The position numbers and the translations under genes are program-made. Below are positions 27,299 to 36,742 of a DNA stretch of 64,000 nt, one piece after another. Source of the DNA: Umezawaea endophytica (lineage in GTDB: Bacteria; Actinomycetota; Actinomycetes; Mycobacteriales; Pseudonocardiaceae); the NCBI RefSeq assembly GCF_025061645.1, contig NZ_JANYMP010000018.1, positions 110,970 to 174,969 on the forward strand. The letters run 5' to 3'. The first letter of the stretch is position 1. Every line of letters begins with the position of its first letter. The notes beneath the pieces were generated by a model, which was not told where the DNA came from, searched no databases, and saw only the letters and a list, made by a program, of their open reading frames with translations.

Positions 27299-28182
27299 GT
27301 GCACCCGCCGGCGAGAAGTCCGGCATCGAAGTCGCGGTCGTGACCGGCCTGTCGGGGGCAGGGCGGAGCACGGCCGCGAAGTGCTTGGAGGACCTCGGCT
27401 GGTTCGTGGTCGACAACCTGCCGCCCGAGCTGATCGCGACCATGGTCGAGCTGGGCGCGCAGGCGCGCGGCGCGATCACCAGGGTCGCGGTCGTGATGGA
27501 CGTGCGCAGCCGCGCGTTCACCGAGGACCTGGCCGCCATCATCAAGGACCTCGACGCCCGCGGCTACAAGCCGAAGGTGCTGTTCCTGGAGGCGACCGAC
27601 GACGTGCTGATCCGCCGGTTCGAGGCGGTCCGGCGAGGCCACCCGATGCAGGGGGACGGGCGGCTCGCGGACGGCATCGAGTCCGAGCGGATCCTGCTGA
27701 CGCCGCTGCGCGAGGAAGCGGACCTGGTGCTCGATACTTCGGCGCTGTCCATCCACCAGTTGCGCGCCAAGATCGAGGACACGTTCGGCACCGAGTCGGC
27801 GACCCGCACCCGCGTGACGGTGCTGTCGTTCGGCTACAAGTACGGCCTGCCGATGGACTCCGACCTGGTCATGGACGTCCGGTTCCTGCCGAACCCGTTC
27901 TGGATCCCGGAGCTGCGCGAGCAGACCGGTCTCGACGGCGAGGTCCGCAACTACGTGCTCAGCCAGGAGGGGGCCGAGGAGTTCCTCGACCGCTACCACG
28001 AGCTGCTGCGGCTGATCGGCGCGGGCTACCGGCGTGAGGGCAAGCGGTACCTGACGCTCGCCGTCGGCTGCACGGGCGGCAAGCACCGCAGCGTCGCGAT
28101 CTCGGAGGAGCTGGCCTCGCGGCTGGCCACCGAGGACGGCATGGCCGTGAAGGTGGTCCACCGGGACCTGGGTCGCGAGTGA
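27295..28182 (+). CDS. rapZ: RNase adapter / nucleotide-binding protein RapZ
   Basis: The 295-aa P-loop protein has Walker [10 protein letters not shown] (about 18-26), DNLPPELI, and [21 protein letters not shown]. The conserved C-terminal domain has [12 protein letters not shown] and [10 protein letters not shown]. In Gram-negatives RapZ guides RNase E to GlmZ; in actinobacteria the gene is conserved with yvcK and whiA, but its molecular role is less clear. The GTG overlaps uvrC (GTGA) and the stop overlaps yvcK. Confidence 0.95.
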   Translation: MSAPAGEKSGIEVAVVTGLSGAGRSTAAKCLEDLGWFVVDNLPPELIATMVELGAQARGAITRVAVVMDVRSRAFTEDLAAIIKDLDARGYKPKVLFLEATDDVLIRRFEAVRRGHPMQGDGRLADGIESERILLTPLREEADLVLDTSALSIHQLRAKIEDTFGTESATRTRVTVLSFGYKYGLPMDSDLVMDVRFLPNPFWIPELREQTGLDGEVRNYVLSQEGAEEFLDRYHELLRLIGAGYRREGKRYLTLAVGCTGGKHRSVAISEELASRLATEDGMAVKVVHRDLGRE

Positions 28183-29249
28183 CGGACCCGTCGGCGGAGC
28201 CGATCACCGGGCGGAGCGGCCTCGGGGGTCTCAGGGCGGTGGCGTTGGGCGGTGGCCACGGCCTCCACGCGACGCTCACCGCGCTCCGCCTGCTCACCCA
28301 CGACGTGACCGCCGTGGTCACCGTCGCGGACGACGGCGGGTCGTCCGGTCGGCTGCGCCGTGAACTCGGCCTGCTGCCGCCCGGCGACCTGCGCAAGGCC
28401 ATGGCCGCGCTGGCGGGCTCCGACGAGTCCAGCAAGCTCTGGACCAGCCTGTTCGGCCACCGCTTCGGCGGTACGGGGGCGTTGGCGGGCCACGCGGTCG
28501 GGAATTTGGTGCTCGCCGGGTTGTTGGAGCAGTTGGGCGACCCGGTCGCCGTGCTGGACGAGGCGTGCAAGCTCCTCGGCGTTCGCGGGCGGGTGCTGCC
28601 GATGAGCGTGCAGCCGTTGCAGATCGAGGCGGACGTGATGGGGCTGGACGAGGACGCGGCGCAGGTGCGGCGCATCCGCGGGCAGGTCGCCGTCGCCACG
28701 ACCCCCGGCCGGGTCGAGCGGATCAGGCTGCGCGGCCCCGGCGGTGAGCGGGCGCGGGGGTGCCCGCAGGCCGTCGAGGCGGTGCTCGGCGCGGACGTCG
28801 TGCTGCTCGGACCGGGCTCCTGGTTCACCAGCGTGCTGCCGCACCTGCTCGTGCCGGAACTACGCGAAGCGCTCGAAGCGACCACGGCGAAGCGGGTCGT
28901 GGTGCTGAACCTCGTCCCCCAACCGGGCGAAACCGAAGGCTTCTCGCCGGAGCTGCACCTCGACGTCCTGTGGCAGCACGCGCCGGATTTGAAGGTCGAC
29001 GCCGTCATCGCGGACGTCGACTCGGTGCCCGTTCCGGACCGCCTTCGCCGCGCCGCCGCTGCTCTGGGCGCTGCGGCCCACCTCTCGCCCATCGCGGAAC
29101 AGGGCGAACCGGAACGCCACGACCCCGTCGCGTTGGCCGCCAGTCTCCGCCGCGCGTTGGGTGGCCCAGGTGAAAGCGCCGGTCAGGCGTCCAGTACAAC
29201 GCTCCACAGGAGTAGTCAGCACAGGGGAGGCGAGGAATCATGGCGATGA
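28179..29249 (+). CDS. yvcK: YvcK/CofD-like UDP-sugar-binding protein
   Basis: The 356-aa protein has the CofD-like Rossmann start [17 protein letters not shown] and [33 protein letters not shown] and [13 protein letters not shown] follow further on. Homologues bind UDP-GlcNAc and control carbon flow to the cell wall; in mycobacteria the orthologue is a PknB substrate. The position between rapZ and whiA is conserved. It overlaps rapZ by 4 bases and whiA by 10 bases. Confidence 0.95.
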   Translation: MTDPSAEPITGRSGLGGLRAVALGGGHGLHATLTALRLLTHDVTAVVTVADDGGSSGRLRRELGLLPPGDLRKAMAALAGSDESSKLWTSLFGHRFGGTGALAGHAVGNLVLAGLLEQLGDPVAVLDEACKLLGVRGRVLPMSVQPLQIEADVMGLDEDAAQVRRIRGQVAVATTPGRVERIRLRGPGGERARGCPQAVEAVLGADVVLLGPGSWFTSVLPHLLVPELREALEATTAKRVVVLNLVPQPGETEGFSPELHLDVLWQHAPDLKVDAVIADVDSVPVPDRLRRAAAALGAAAHLSPIAEQGEPERHDPVALAASLRRALGGPGESAGQASSTTLHRSSQHRGGEESWR

Positions 29250-30226
29250 CCTCGGCGGTCAAGGACGAGCTGAGCAGGCTCGCCGTCTCGAAGACCTGCT
29301 GCCGCCGTGCCGAGGTGTCCTCGCTGCTGCGGTTCGCCGGAGGCCTGCACATCGTGGCGGGTCGAGTGGTCGTGGAAGCAGAGGTTGACCTCGGGTCCAC
29401 GGCGCGTCGGCTGCGTCGCGAGATCCACGAGCTGTACGGGCACCAGTCGGAGGTCTTCACGATCACCTCCAGCGGGTTGCGCAAGGGGACCCGGTACGTG
29501 GTCCGGGTCGTGAAGGACGGGGAGGGGCTGGCCCGCCAAACCGGCCTCCTGGACCCACGCGGGCGCCCGGTCCGCGGGCTGCCCGCTCCGGTGGTGTCCG
29601 GCGGGGTCTGCGACGCCGAGGCGGCTTGGCGCGGGGCGTTCCTGGCTCACGGCTCGTTGACGGAGCCCGGTCGGTCTTCTTCGCTGGAGATCACCTGCCC
29701 AGGGCCTGAAGCGGCTCTGGCACTGGTGGGGGCCGCTCGGCGGATGGGGATCGCGTCGAAGTCCCGTGAGGTGCGGGGCGCTGAGCGGGTCGTCATCCGC
29801 GACGGGGACGCGATCGGCGCGATGCTGACCCGGCTGGGTGCGCACGACAGCGTGCTGGCCTGGGAAGAGCGCCGGATGCGGCGCGAGGTCCGGGCCACGG
29901 CCAACCGGTTGGCGAACTTCGACGACGCGAACCTGCGGCGCTCGGCTCGCGCGGCTGTCGCCGCTGCTGCTCGGGTGCAGAGGGCGTTGGAGATCCTGGG
30001 GGCCGAGGCCCCGGATCACCTGGCCGCGGCTGGGGCGTTGAGGTTGGCGCACCGGCAGGCTTCGTTGGAGGAGTTGGGGCAGTTGTCCGAGCCCCAGATG
30101 ACGAAGGACGCTGTTGCCGGGCGCATACGGCGTTTGTTGGCCATGGCTGACAAGCGGGCGAAGGATTTGGGTATGGAGGATACGGAGTCGGCTGTTACGG
30201 CGGACATGCTTGAGGCTGAGGTGTAG
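29240..30226 (+). CDS. whiA: WhiA sporulation/cell-division regulator
   Basis: The 328-aa protein combines a degenerate LAGLIDADG homing-endonuclease-like N-terminal region (about 5-200; [33 protein letters not shown]) with a C-terminal HTH (about 225-310; [17 protein letters not shown]). In streptomycetes WhiA with WhiB switches on division and chromosome segregation genes. The last codons drift toward T- and G-ending (GCT, GTT, CTT), the start of the base-composition shift seen in the following gap. Confidence 0.96.
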   Translation: MAMTSAVKDELSRLAVSKTCCRRAEVSSLLRFAGGLHIVAGRVVVEAEVDLGSTARRLRREIHELYGHQSEVFTITSSGLRKGTRYVVRVVKDGEGLARQTGLLDPRGRPVRGLPAPVVSGGVCDAEAAWRGAFLAHGSLTEPGRSSSLEITCPGPEAALALVGAARRMGIASKSREVRGAERVVIRDGDAIGAMLTRLGAHDSVLAWEERRMRREVRATANRLANFDDANLRRSARAAVAAAARVQRALEILGAEAPDHLAAAGALRLAHRQASLEELGQLSEPQMTKDAVAGRIRRLLAMADKRAKDLGMEDTESAVTADMLEAEV

Positions 30227-30317
30227 GTGTAGGTGCGGGTTTGGGCGTGGCTTCGGCTTGGTTGGGATCGCGTGGGTTCCAGCGGGGTCGGGCACTGCGG
30301 CGGGTTCCGGCCGGGAG

Positions 30318-30431
30318 GTGGCCGATTTGACTTGGGGCCCCTCTTTTGGCGCTAGTCGGGCCAAAACGGCAGGTGGAGAGCTTGCCGCCCGACTGAGTTT
30401 AGCGCCAAAAACCCCAAGTAAAATCGGCCAC
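30318..30431. repeat. Long palindromic element, copy 1
   Basis: Left arm GTGGCCGATTTGACTTGGGG (30318-30337) matches the complement of 30412-30431 with one mismatch. Inside it, TTTTGGCGCTA (30344-30354) pairs perfectly with TAGCGCCAAAA (30400-30410), and GTCGGG (30355-30360) with CCCGAC (30388-30393). RNA from it would fold into a hairpin of about 114 bases. Confidence 0.85.
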
Positions 30432-30531
30432 GTTGCGTGCGGCCTAAACGTTCCGCAGTGGTCGGCAGAAATGCAAAAGCAAAACTGTGGTGGTGGCCCA
30501 CTACGGGAATGGCATGCGCGGCCCTAGAACC

Positions 30532-30649
30532 GTGGCCGATTTTACTTGGGGGATTCGACCCTTAAACTTGCGCCGGGCGGGGCTTCACCTTCTGCCCTTT
30601 AGTGCCCGGCGAAGGGTCGAATCTAGGGGCCCCAAGTCAAATCGGCCAC
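30532..30649. repeat. Long palindromic element, copy 2
   Basis: The outer 20-bp arms are those of copy 1 (left 30532-30551, right 30630-30649; one mismatch between arms). The inner stem is unrelated in sequence: GATTCGACCCTT (30552-30563) pairs perfectly with AAGGGTCGAATC (30612-30623), followed inward by CGCCGGGC pairing with GCCCGGCG. The conserved arms with a replaced but complementary interior are the notable point. Confidence 0.85.
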
Positions 30650-30943
30650 ACCACGCTGGAACCGGCACCGAGCCTGCCGAATGCGCCGGAACCGCCAGTC
30701 GCCCTGCCGACCACCCCCGAACCGCCAGCCGCCCTGGTTCCCCGGCTGGAACAGACACTCGCCCCAAAATCCACCATGCGGAAACAACCTTCTGCCATCC
30801 GGATTCCCCCTACCTGGCGGTTGCCCCTCCCCCCTCCCGCCCCGACACTGAACCCGAACCCCCACCCTCCATCCAGATGCTCAGCCTCTGGGATTAACAC
30901 CCGCGCAACCTGGATTTTCTTGTTCGATCAAGAGATCCTGTAG

Positions 30944-32056
<1,113 letters not shown>

Positions 32057-32063
32057 GGACCAC

Positions 32064-33227
32064 GTGAAGACTCTTAGCGACCTGCTCGCCGAGGGTGTGT
32101 CGGGTCGGCGCGTCCTCGTGCGCGCCGACCTGAACGTCCCGCTCGACGGCGACAAGATCACCGACGACGGCCGCGTCCGCGCGTCGGTGCCGACGCTGAA
32201 GGCGTTGACCGAGGCGGGTGCCCGCGTCCTCGTGGCCGCTCACCTCGGGCGTCCGAAGGGCGAGCCGGACCCGAAGTTCTCCCTCGCGCCGGTCGTGGCG
32301 CGGCTGGGCGAGCTGCTCGGGGCGCCGGTGGAGATCGGCACCGAAGCCGGTGCCGAGGGCACCGTGGTGCTGCTGGAGAACATCCGCTTCGACGCCCGCG
32401 AGACCAGCAAGGTCGACGCGGAGCGCGAAGCCCTCGCCGACGAGCTGGCCGCGAAGGCCGACGCGTTCGTCTCCGACGGCTTCGGCGTCGTGCACCGCAA
32501 GCAGGCGTCGGTCTACGACGTGGCGAAGAAGCTGCCCGCCTACGCGGGTGGCCTCGTGCTGTCCGAGGTCGAGGTGCTGCACAAGCTCACCGAGGACCTC
32601 AAGCGCCCGTACGTCGTGGTGCTCGGCGGCGCGAAGGTGTCCGACAAGCTCGGCGTCATCGCGAACCTGCTGTCCAAGGTCGACCGCCTGCTCGTCGGCG
32701 GCGGCATGGCGTACACCTTCCTCAAGGCCCAGGGCCACGAGGTCGGCAACTCGCTGCTCCAGGCCGACCAGCTCGACCAGGTCCGCGGCTTCCTCGCCGA
32801 GGCGGAGGAGCGCGGCGTGGAGCTGGTGCTCCCGGTCGACGTGCTGGCCGCGACGAAGTTCGCGCCCGACGCCGAGTTCGAGGTCGTCTCCGCGACCGAG
32901 ATCCCGGCCGACCGCGAGGGCCTGGACATCGGTCCGAAGACCCGCGAGCTGTTCGCGTCCAAGCTGGCCGACGCGGCCACCGTGTTCTGGAACGGCCCGA
33001 TGGGCGTGTTCGAGTTCGAGGCCTTCGCCGGTGGCACGCGTGCCGTCGCCGAGGCGCTCGTCGCGAGCGACGCGTTCACCGTGGTCGGCGGCGGCGACTC
33101 GGCCGCGGCCGTGCGCGCGCTGGGCCTCCCCGAGGACGGCTTCTCGCACATCTCCACCGGTGGTGGGGCCTCCCTGGAGTTCCTTGAGGGCAAGGAACTC
33201 CCCGGCGTTTCCGTTTTGGAGCAGTGA
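32064..33227 (+). CDS. pgk: Phosphoglycerate kinase
   Basis: The 387-aa two-domain kinase makes ATP from 1,3-bisphosphoglycerate. Signatures are [23 protein letters not shown] (read here as [10 protein letters not shown]), [24 protein letters not shown] and [10 protein letters not shown]. The GTG starts 7 bases after gap. The stop overlaps the tpiA ATG (TGATG). The length is normal for the family. Confidence 0.97.
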   Translation: MKTLSDLLAEGVSGRRVLVRADLNVPLDGDKITDDGRVRASVPTLKALTEAGARVLVAAHLGRPKGEPDPKFSLAPVVARLGELLGAPVEIGTEAGAEGTVVLLENIRFDARETSKVDAEREALADELAAKADAFVSDGFGVVHRKQASVYDVAKKLPAYAGGLVLSEVEVLHKLTEDLKRPYVVVLGGAKVSDKLGVIANLLSKVDRLLVGGGMAYTFLKAQGHEVGNSLLQADQLDQVRGFLAEAEERGVELVLPVDVLAATKFAPDAEFEVVSATEIPADREGLDIGPKTRELFASKLADAATVFWNGPMGVFEFEAFAGGTRAVAEALVASDAFTVVGGGDSAAAVRALGLPEDGFSHISTGGGASLEFLEGKELPGVSVLEQ

Positions 33228-34015
33228 TGGCCTCCCGTCTGCCGCTGATCGCGGGCAACTGGAAGATGAACCTCAACCACCTCGAGGCCATCTCCCTGAC
33301 GCAGAAGATCGCGTTCTCGCTGCCGGAGAAGTACTACGCCAAGGTCGAGGTGGCGGTGCTGCCGCCGTTCACCGACATCCGCAGCGTGCAGACGCTGACG
33401 GACGGCGACAAGCTGCTCCTCAAGTACGGCGCGCAGGACATCTCCGCGTTCGACTCCGGTGCCTACACCGGTGAGGTCTCGGGCGTGATGCTCGCCAAGC
33501 TCGGCTGCTCCTACGTCACCGTTGGCCACTCCGAGCGCCGCGAGTACCACAACGAGTCGGACGAGCTGGTCAACCGCAAGGTGAAGGCCGCGCTCAAGCA
33601 CGGGATCACGCCGATCCTGTGCGTCGGCGAGCAACTGGACGTCCGCGAGGCGGGCAACCACGTGGCGCACTGCAACACCCAGCTCGTCGAGGGCCTCAAG
33701 GACCTCACCGGTGAGCAGGTCGCCAAGGTCGTCGTCGCCTACGAGCCCGTGTGGGCCATCGGCACCGGCCGCGTCGCCAGCTCCACCGACGCGCAGGAGG
33801 TCTGCGCGGCGATCCGCGTCCAGCTCGCCGAGAAGTACGGCGAGGAGGTCGCGGCCGTCGTGCGGGTGCTCTACGGCGGTTCGGTGAAGTCCGGCAACAT
33901 CGGCGAGCTCATCGCGCAGAAGGACATCGACGGCGCACTCGTCGGCGGCGCGAGCCTCCAGGCGGACGAGTTCACCAAGCTGTGCGCGCTCGCCGCGGGC
34001 GGCCCACTACCCTGA
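33227..34015 (+). CDS. tpiA: Triosephosphate isomerase
   Basis: The 262-aa TIM barrel has AGNWKMN (Asn/Lys of the active site), [10 protein letters not shown] (catalytic His), [11 protein letters not shown] (catalytic Glu) and [10 protein letters not shown] near the C-terminal phosphate-binding loop. It interconverts DHAP and glyceraldehyde-3-phosphate. ATG 33227 overlaps the pgk stop; a GTG one codon upstream (33224) is also in frame. Confidence 0.97.
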   Translation: MASRLPLIAGNWKMNLNHLEAISLTQKIAFSLPEKYYAKVEVAVLPPFTDIRSVQTLTDGDKLLLKYGAQDISAFDSGAYTGEVSGVMLAKLGCSYVTVGHSERREYHNESDELVNRKVKAALKHGITPILCVGEQLDVREAGNHVAHCNTQLVEGLKDLTGEQVAKVVVAYEPVWAIGTGRVASSTDAQEVCAAIRVQLAEKYGEEVAAVVRVLYGGSVKSGNIGELIAQKDIDGALVGGASLQADEFTKLCALAAGGPLP

Positions 34016-34055
34016 TCCCCAACATTCCCTTTTTCCACAGGGTGGGTCCACGTTC

Positions 34056-34090
34056 GGCAGTTGAACCGGTACTCTGTGGCGTCAACTGCC
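34056..34090 (+). promoter_or_regulatory. Inverted repeat in the secG leader/promoter
   Basis: GGCAGTTGA (34056-34064) and TCAACTGCC (34082-34090) are perfect 9-bp complements flanking a 17-base segment that contains TACTCT (34070-34075), a possible -10 box. It may be an operator or, in read-through RNA, a hairpin just before the secG ribosome-binding site. Confidence 0.4.
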
Positions 34091-34106
34091 TGACAGCGAG
34101 GAAGAA

Positions 34107-34340
34107 ATGATCCTGTTCCTTCAGATCCTTTTGATCGTCTCCAGCCTGCTGCTGATCCTGCTGGTGCTGCTTCACCGCGGCCGTGGTGGCGGTCTGTCCT
34201 CGCTGTTCGGTGGCGGCATGCAGTCGAGCCTGTCCGGCTCCAGCGTCGTGGAGAAGAACCTGGACCGCCTGACGCTGTTCGTCGGCGCGGTGTGGGTCAT
34301 CGCCATCGTCGGGATCGGGCTGCTCATCAAGGTCAGCTGA
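34107..34340 (+). CDS. secG: Preprotein translocase subunit SecG
   Basis: The 77-aa membrane protein has two transmembrane helices (about 3-22 and 53-74). They are joined by the conserved basic/glycine-rich loop RGRGGGLSSLFGGGMQSS. It assists SecYE in protein export. The start ATG follows GAGGAAG. Its position after tpiA is the common actinobacterial order. Confidence 0.96.
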   Translation: MILFLQILLIVSSLLLILLVLLHRGRGGGLSSLFGGGMQSSLSGSSVVEKNLDRLTLFVGAVWVIAIVGIGLLIKVS

Positions 34341-34390
34341 CCTCGGTCTATCAGGCGCAGGACAACCACGTGGTGGGGGTGTAAGGGTCG

Positions 34391-34735
34391 ATGGCTGGTG
34401 GTAACGCGATTCGCGGTACCCGCGTCGGCGCAGGTCCGATGGGTGAATCGGAGCGCGGTGAGTCCGCGCCCCGGAATCGGGTCTCGTACTGGTGTGCGAA
34501 CGGGCACGAGTCACGGCCGTCGTTCGCGATGGAGGCGGACATCCCCGAGGTCTGGGACTGCCCGCGCTGCGGGCTCCCGGCCGGCCGGGATGAGCAGGCC
34601 CCGCCTGCTCCTCCGCGCAACGAGCCGTACAAGACGCACCTGGCGTACGTGAAGGAACGGCGTTCCGACGCCGACGGCGAAGCGATCCTCCAGGAAGCGC
34701 TCACCAAGCTGCGCAAGCAGCGCGAAGTGCCGTAA
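34391..34735 (+). CDS. rbpA: RNA polymerase-binding protein RbpA
   Basis: The 114-aa protein is specific to actinobacteria and stabilises RNA polymerase with group I/II sigma factors. The N-terminal tail and RCD core carry zinc ligands WCANGHE and WDCPRCG. The C-terminal sigma-interaction helix includes HLAYVKERRSDADGEAIL. It lies 50 bases after secG and ends at a strong hairpin terminator. Confidence 0.96.
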   Translation: MAGGNAIRGTRVGAGPMGESERGESAPRNRVSYWCANGHESRPSFAMEADIPEVWDCPRCGLPAGRDEQAPPAPPRNEPYKTHLAYVKERRSDADGEAILQEALTKLRKQREVP

Positions 34736-34749
34736 TTCGGACGACAACG

Positions 34750-34783
34750 CGAAGGCCCGCACCTTTCGAGGTGCGGGCCTTCG
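34750..34783. terminator. Bidirectional hairpin terminator
   Basis: CGAAGGCCCGCACCT (34750-34764) pairs perfectly with AGGTGCGGGCCTTCG (34769-34783) around a TTCG tetraloop, between convergent rbpA and the stalked protein gene. Confidence 0.85.
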
Positions 34784-34867
34784 TCGTGTGTTAGGCCGAA
34801 TGCGCGTGCATTCGCACGGGCGGTTCGGAATTCGGTTCCGCACCGAATTCGGTGCGAAACCGATCCA

Positions 34868-35803
34868 CTAGTTCTTGGTGGGCACTCGCAGCGCGCTGAA
34901 CTGGCGGCGCAGCATCGTCGCCCCGATCAGGACGAAGAACACCAGCACCACGAGCGTCGACGACGTCCCGCTGGTGCCGCTCGTCAACGACACGTCGACG
35001 TTGCCGACGAGCAGGATGTCGCACTGCGCCCGGATGACGTGGCGGCCGGGTTCGATCGTGCCGAACTCGACGGGCGAGCTGAACCGCCCGGAGCTGTCGG
35101 CCTTCGCCCTGCCGACGTTCTCGTCCTGCGAGCTGAGCCGCACCTCGGACCCCGGCGCGCACCCGGTACCGGTCGCGTTGAGCTGGTCGCCGGGCTGGAT
35201 GTTGTCCTTGTCCAGCGTCAGGGCGCCGTCGGCGTCGAGCGCGTTCACCGTCGACTTCGTACTGCTGGTCGGCACCGATGAGGACGAACCGGGGTCCGTC
35301 GTGGTGGTCGTGGTCTCCGTCGTCGTGGTGGCGGTGGTCGTGGTCGTCACGACGGGACGTGTCGTCGTGGTCGTGACGACGGGCGGGGGCGGCGGGGTCG
35401 TCGTGGTGACCACCGGGGGAGGAGGGGTGGTCGTCGTGACGGGCGGCGGCGGGATGATCACCGTGAAGATGGTTCGGGGACCGTCGCAAGCGCTCTGCGC
35501 GACGATCGTGTGAGTGCCCGCCGACGCGCCCGCGGGCACGGTCACGCCCGTCGAACCCGACCTCGTCCTGCCGAACGAGCCGCTGCCGATCGGGGTCTGG
35601 TTGTCCCAGAGGACCGAAACGGTGTTGTCCTTGCAGGGGTACTGGAATCCGGTCCACGTCACCGTGACGCCGCTGCCGGGAGCACCCGAGCCGGGGGACG
35701 CCGTGACCGCGGGTGGCTGTTGCGCCACAGCGGGTGTGACAGCGAGCACGGTAACGGAGAGCACGGCCAAGCCGAGTACACCTAGTGTTCTGGTCGCCCG
35801 CAT
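34868..35803 (-). CDS. Secreted, membrane-anchored stalk protein with two beta-sandwich-like domains
   Basis: The 311-aa protein has a signal peptide (1-28, cleavage near AVAQQP), a first Ig-like domain (about 30-116), and a Thr/Pro stalk (118-170, encoded by 35294-35452) with repeated PPPP-V-TTTT units. A second beta-domain (about 185-262) with one Cys pair follows, then a C-terminal transmembrane helix (about 278-298) with a short basic tail. The ATG at 35803 is preferred to 35809 because AGGAG lies 6 bases before it but touches the earlier ATG. The topology is that of a wall-spanning surface protein; the ligand is unknown. It is divergent from the membrane-protein/kinase operon. Confidence 0.8.
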   Translation of the reverse strand: MRATRTLGVLGLAVLSVTVLAVTPAVAQQPPAVTASPGSGAPGSGVTVTWTGFQYPCKDNTVSVLWDNQTPIGSGSFGRTRSGSTGVTVPAGASAGTHTIVAQSACDGPRTIFTVIIPPPPVTTTTPPPPVVTTTTPPPPPVVTTTTTRPVVTTTTTATTTTETTTTTTDPGSSSSVPTSSTKSTVNALDADGALTLDKDNIQPGDQLNATGTGCAPGSEVRLSSQDENVGRAKADSSGRFSSPVEFGTIEPGRHVIRAQCDILLVGNVDVSLTSGTSGTSSTLVVLVFFVLIGATMLRRQFSALRVPTKN

Positions 35804-35887
35804 GGCCATCTCCTGAATGTGTCGCTGTCAGCGGCGCCGGAATGTAGCATCCGCCCGCAGAACGCCGTGCTGAACTCGAGGTGCATC

Positions 35888-36742
35888 GTGAGACGTTTGA
35901 CCGGCGGTGCGGGTTTACTCCTGCTGTGCGGGATTTTCCTGGGAACGGTTCCGGCGGCCTCCGCCGCGCCCGGTGAGGTGACGGTCAACGCGACCGTCGA
36001 CCGCAAGCCGGTCGGTGGCGCGGAGGAACTGGTGCTCGACCCGGCCAGGTCGATCCGCGTCGAGGTGACCGTCCACAACGGAACGGACGCGGATCGTAAA
36101 GTGAAGACCGTCCGGCTGTCCGGCACCGCGCTGGCGCTGACGTTCTTCGCCTACGACACAACGGTTCCGTTCGACGTGCCCGCGAAGGAGAGCGTCACCC
36201 GCGCGTTCCAACTCGACCTCGCGGACCTCGGCGGGCAGGCGACCGGCCTGCTGCCGACGGAGATCGAGGTGCTGGACGAGAACCGGGACGTGCTGGGGTC
36301 CGTGGAGACGACCGGTGACCTCCTGGGGTCGATGTGGTCGGTCTACGCGGTGTTCGGGCTGGGCGTGCTGCTGCTGACGATCTTCTCCTGGGCGGGCGCC
36401 CTGTTCGCGCTCGCGCGGCGCAGGCTGCCGGTGAACCGGTGGCAGCGCGCGATGCGCTTCCTGCCCGCGGGCATCGGCACCGGGCTGGTCGCGGTCATCT
36501 CGCTGTCCGTGCTGAAGCTGATGGCCCCCTCGCCCGCCGCCGAGATCCCGTTCATCGTCGGGTCGGCCGCCGCCGCGCTGCTGCTCGGCTACCTGACGCC
36601 GCACCCCGGTGACGGCGACGCGCCCCGCCCGTCCACCCCGGACGAGGAACGCCGGACCGACGACTTCACCACCATCAACTACGACGAGGCACCGTTGACC
36701 GAGCGCATCACCCGACCGCTCCCGCCCGGTGGTGTGGTGTGA
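35888..36742 (+). CDS. Membrane protein with exported N-terminal domain, in operon with a Ser/Thr kinase
   Basis: The 284-aa protein has a signal peptide (about 1-27) and an extracytoplasmic beta-rich domain (about 28-145) with no Cys. Two further hydrophobic segments (about 155-180 and 195-235) and a cytoplasmic Asp/Glu/Pro-rich tail rich in Thr follow. The Thr-rich tail (for example TTINYDEAPLTERITRP) is a possible target of the kinase encoded directly downstream with a GTGA overlap. The GTG at 35888 follows CGAGG. I do not recognise the family. Confidence 0.75.
   Translation: MRRLTGGAGLLLLCGIFLGTVPAASAAPGEVTVNATVDRKPVGGAEELVLDPARSIRVEVTVHNGTDADRKVKTVRLSGTALALTFFAYDTTVPFDVPAKESVTRAFQLDLADLGGQATGLLPTEIEVLDENRDVLGSVETTGDLLGSMWSVYAVFGLGVLLLTIFSWAGALFALARRRLPVNRWQRAMRFLPAGIGTGLVAVISLSVLKLMAPSPAAEIPFIVGSAAAALLLGYLTPHPGDGDAPRPSTPDEERRTDDFTTINYDEAPLTERITRPLPPGGVV

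Noticed and set aside
30637..30900. Gly-rich minus-strand and Pro-rich plus-strand frames between whiA and gap
   Set aside because: Both follow from the C+A-biased composition of this stretch; neither has a ribosome-binding site or a recognisable motif.
35294..35452. Repetitive DNA that looks CRISPR-like or like a satellite
   Set aside because: It is the coding sequence of the Thr/Pro stalk (repeated PPPP-V-TTTT units) with no regular unique spacers.
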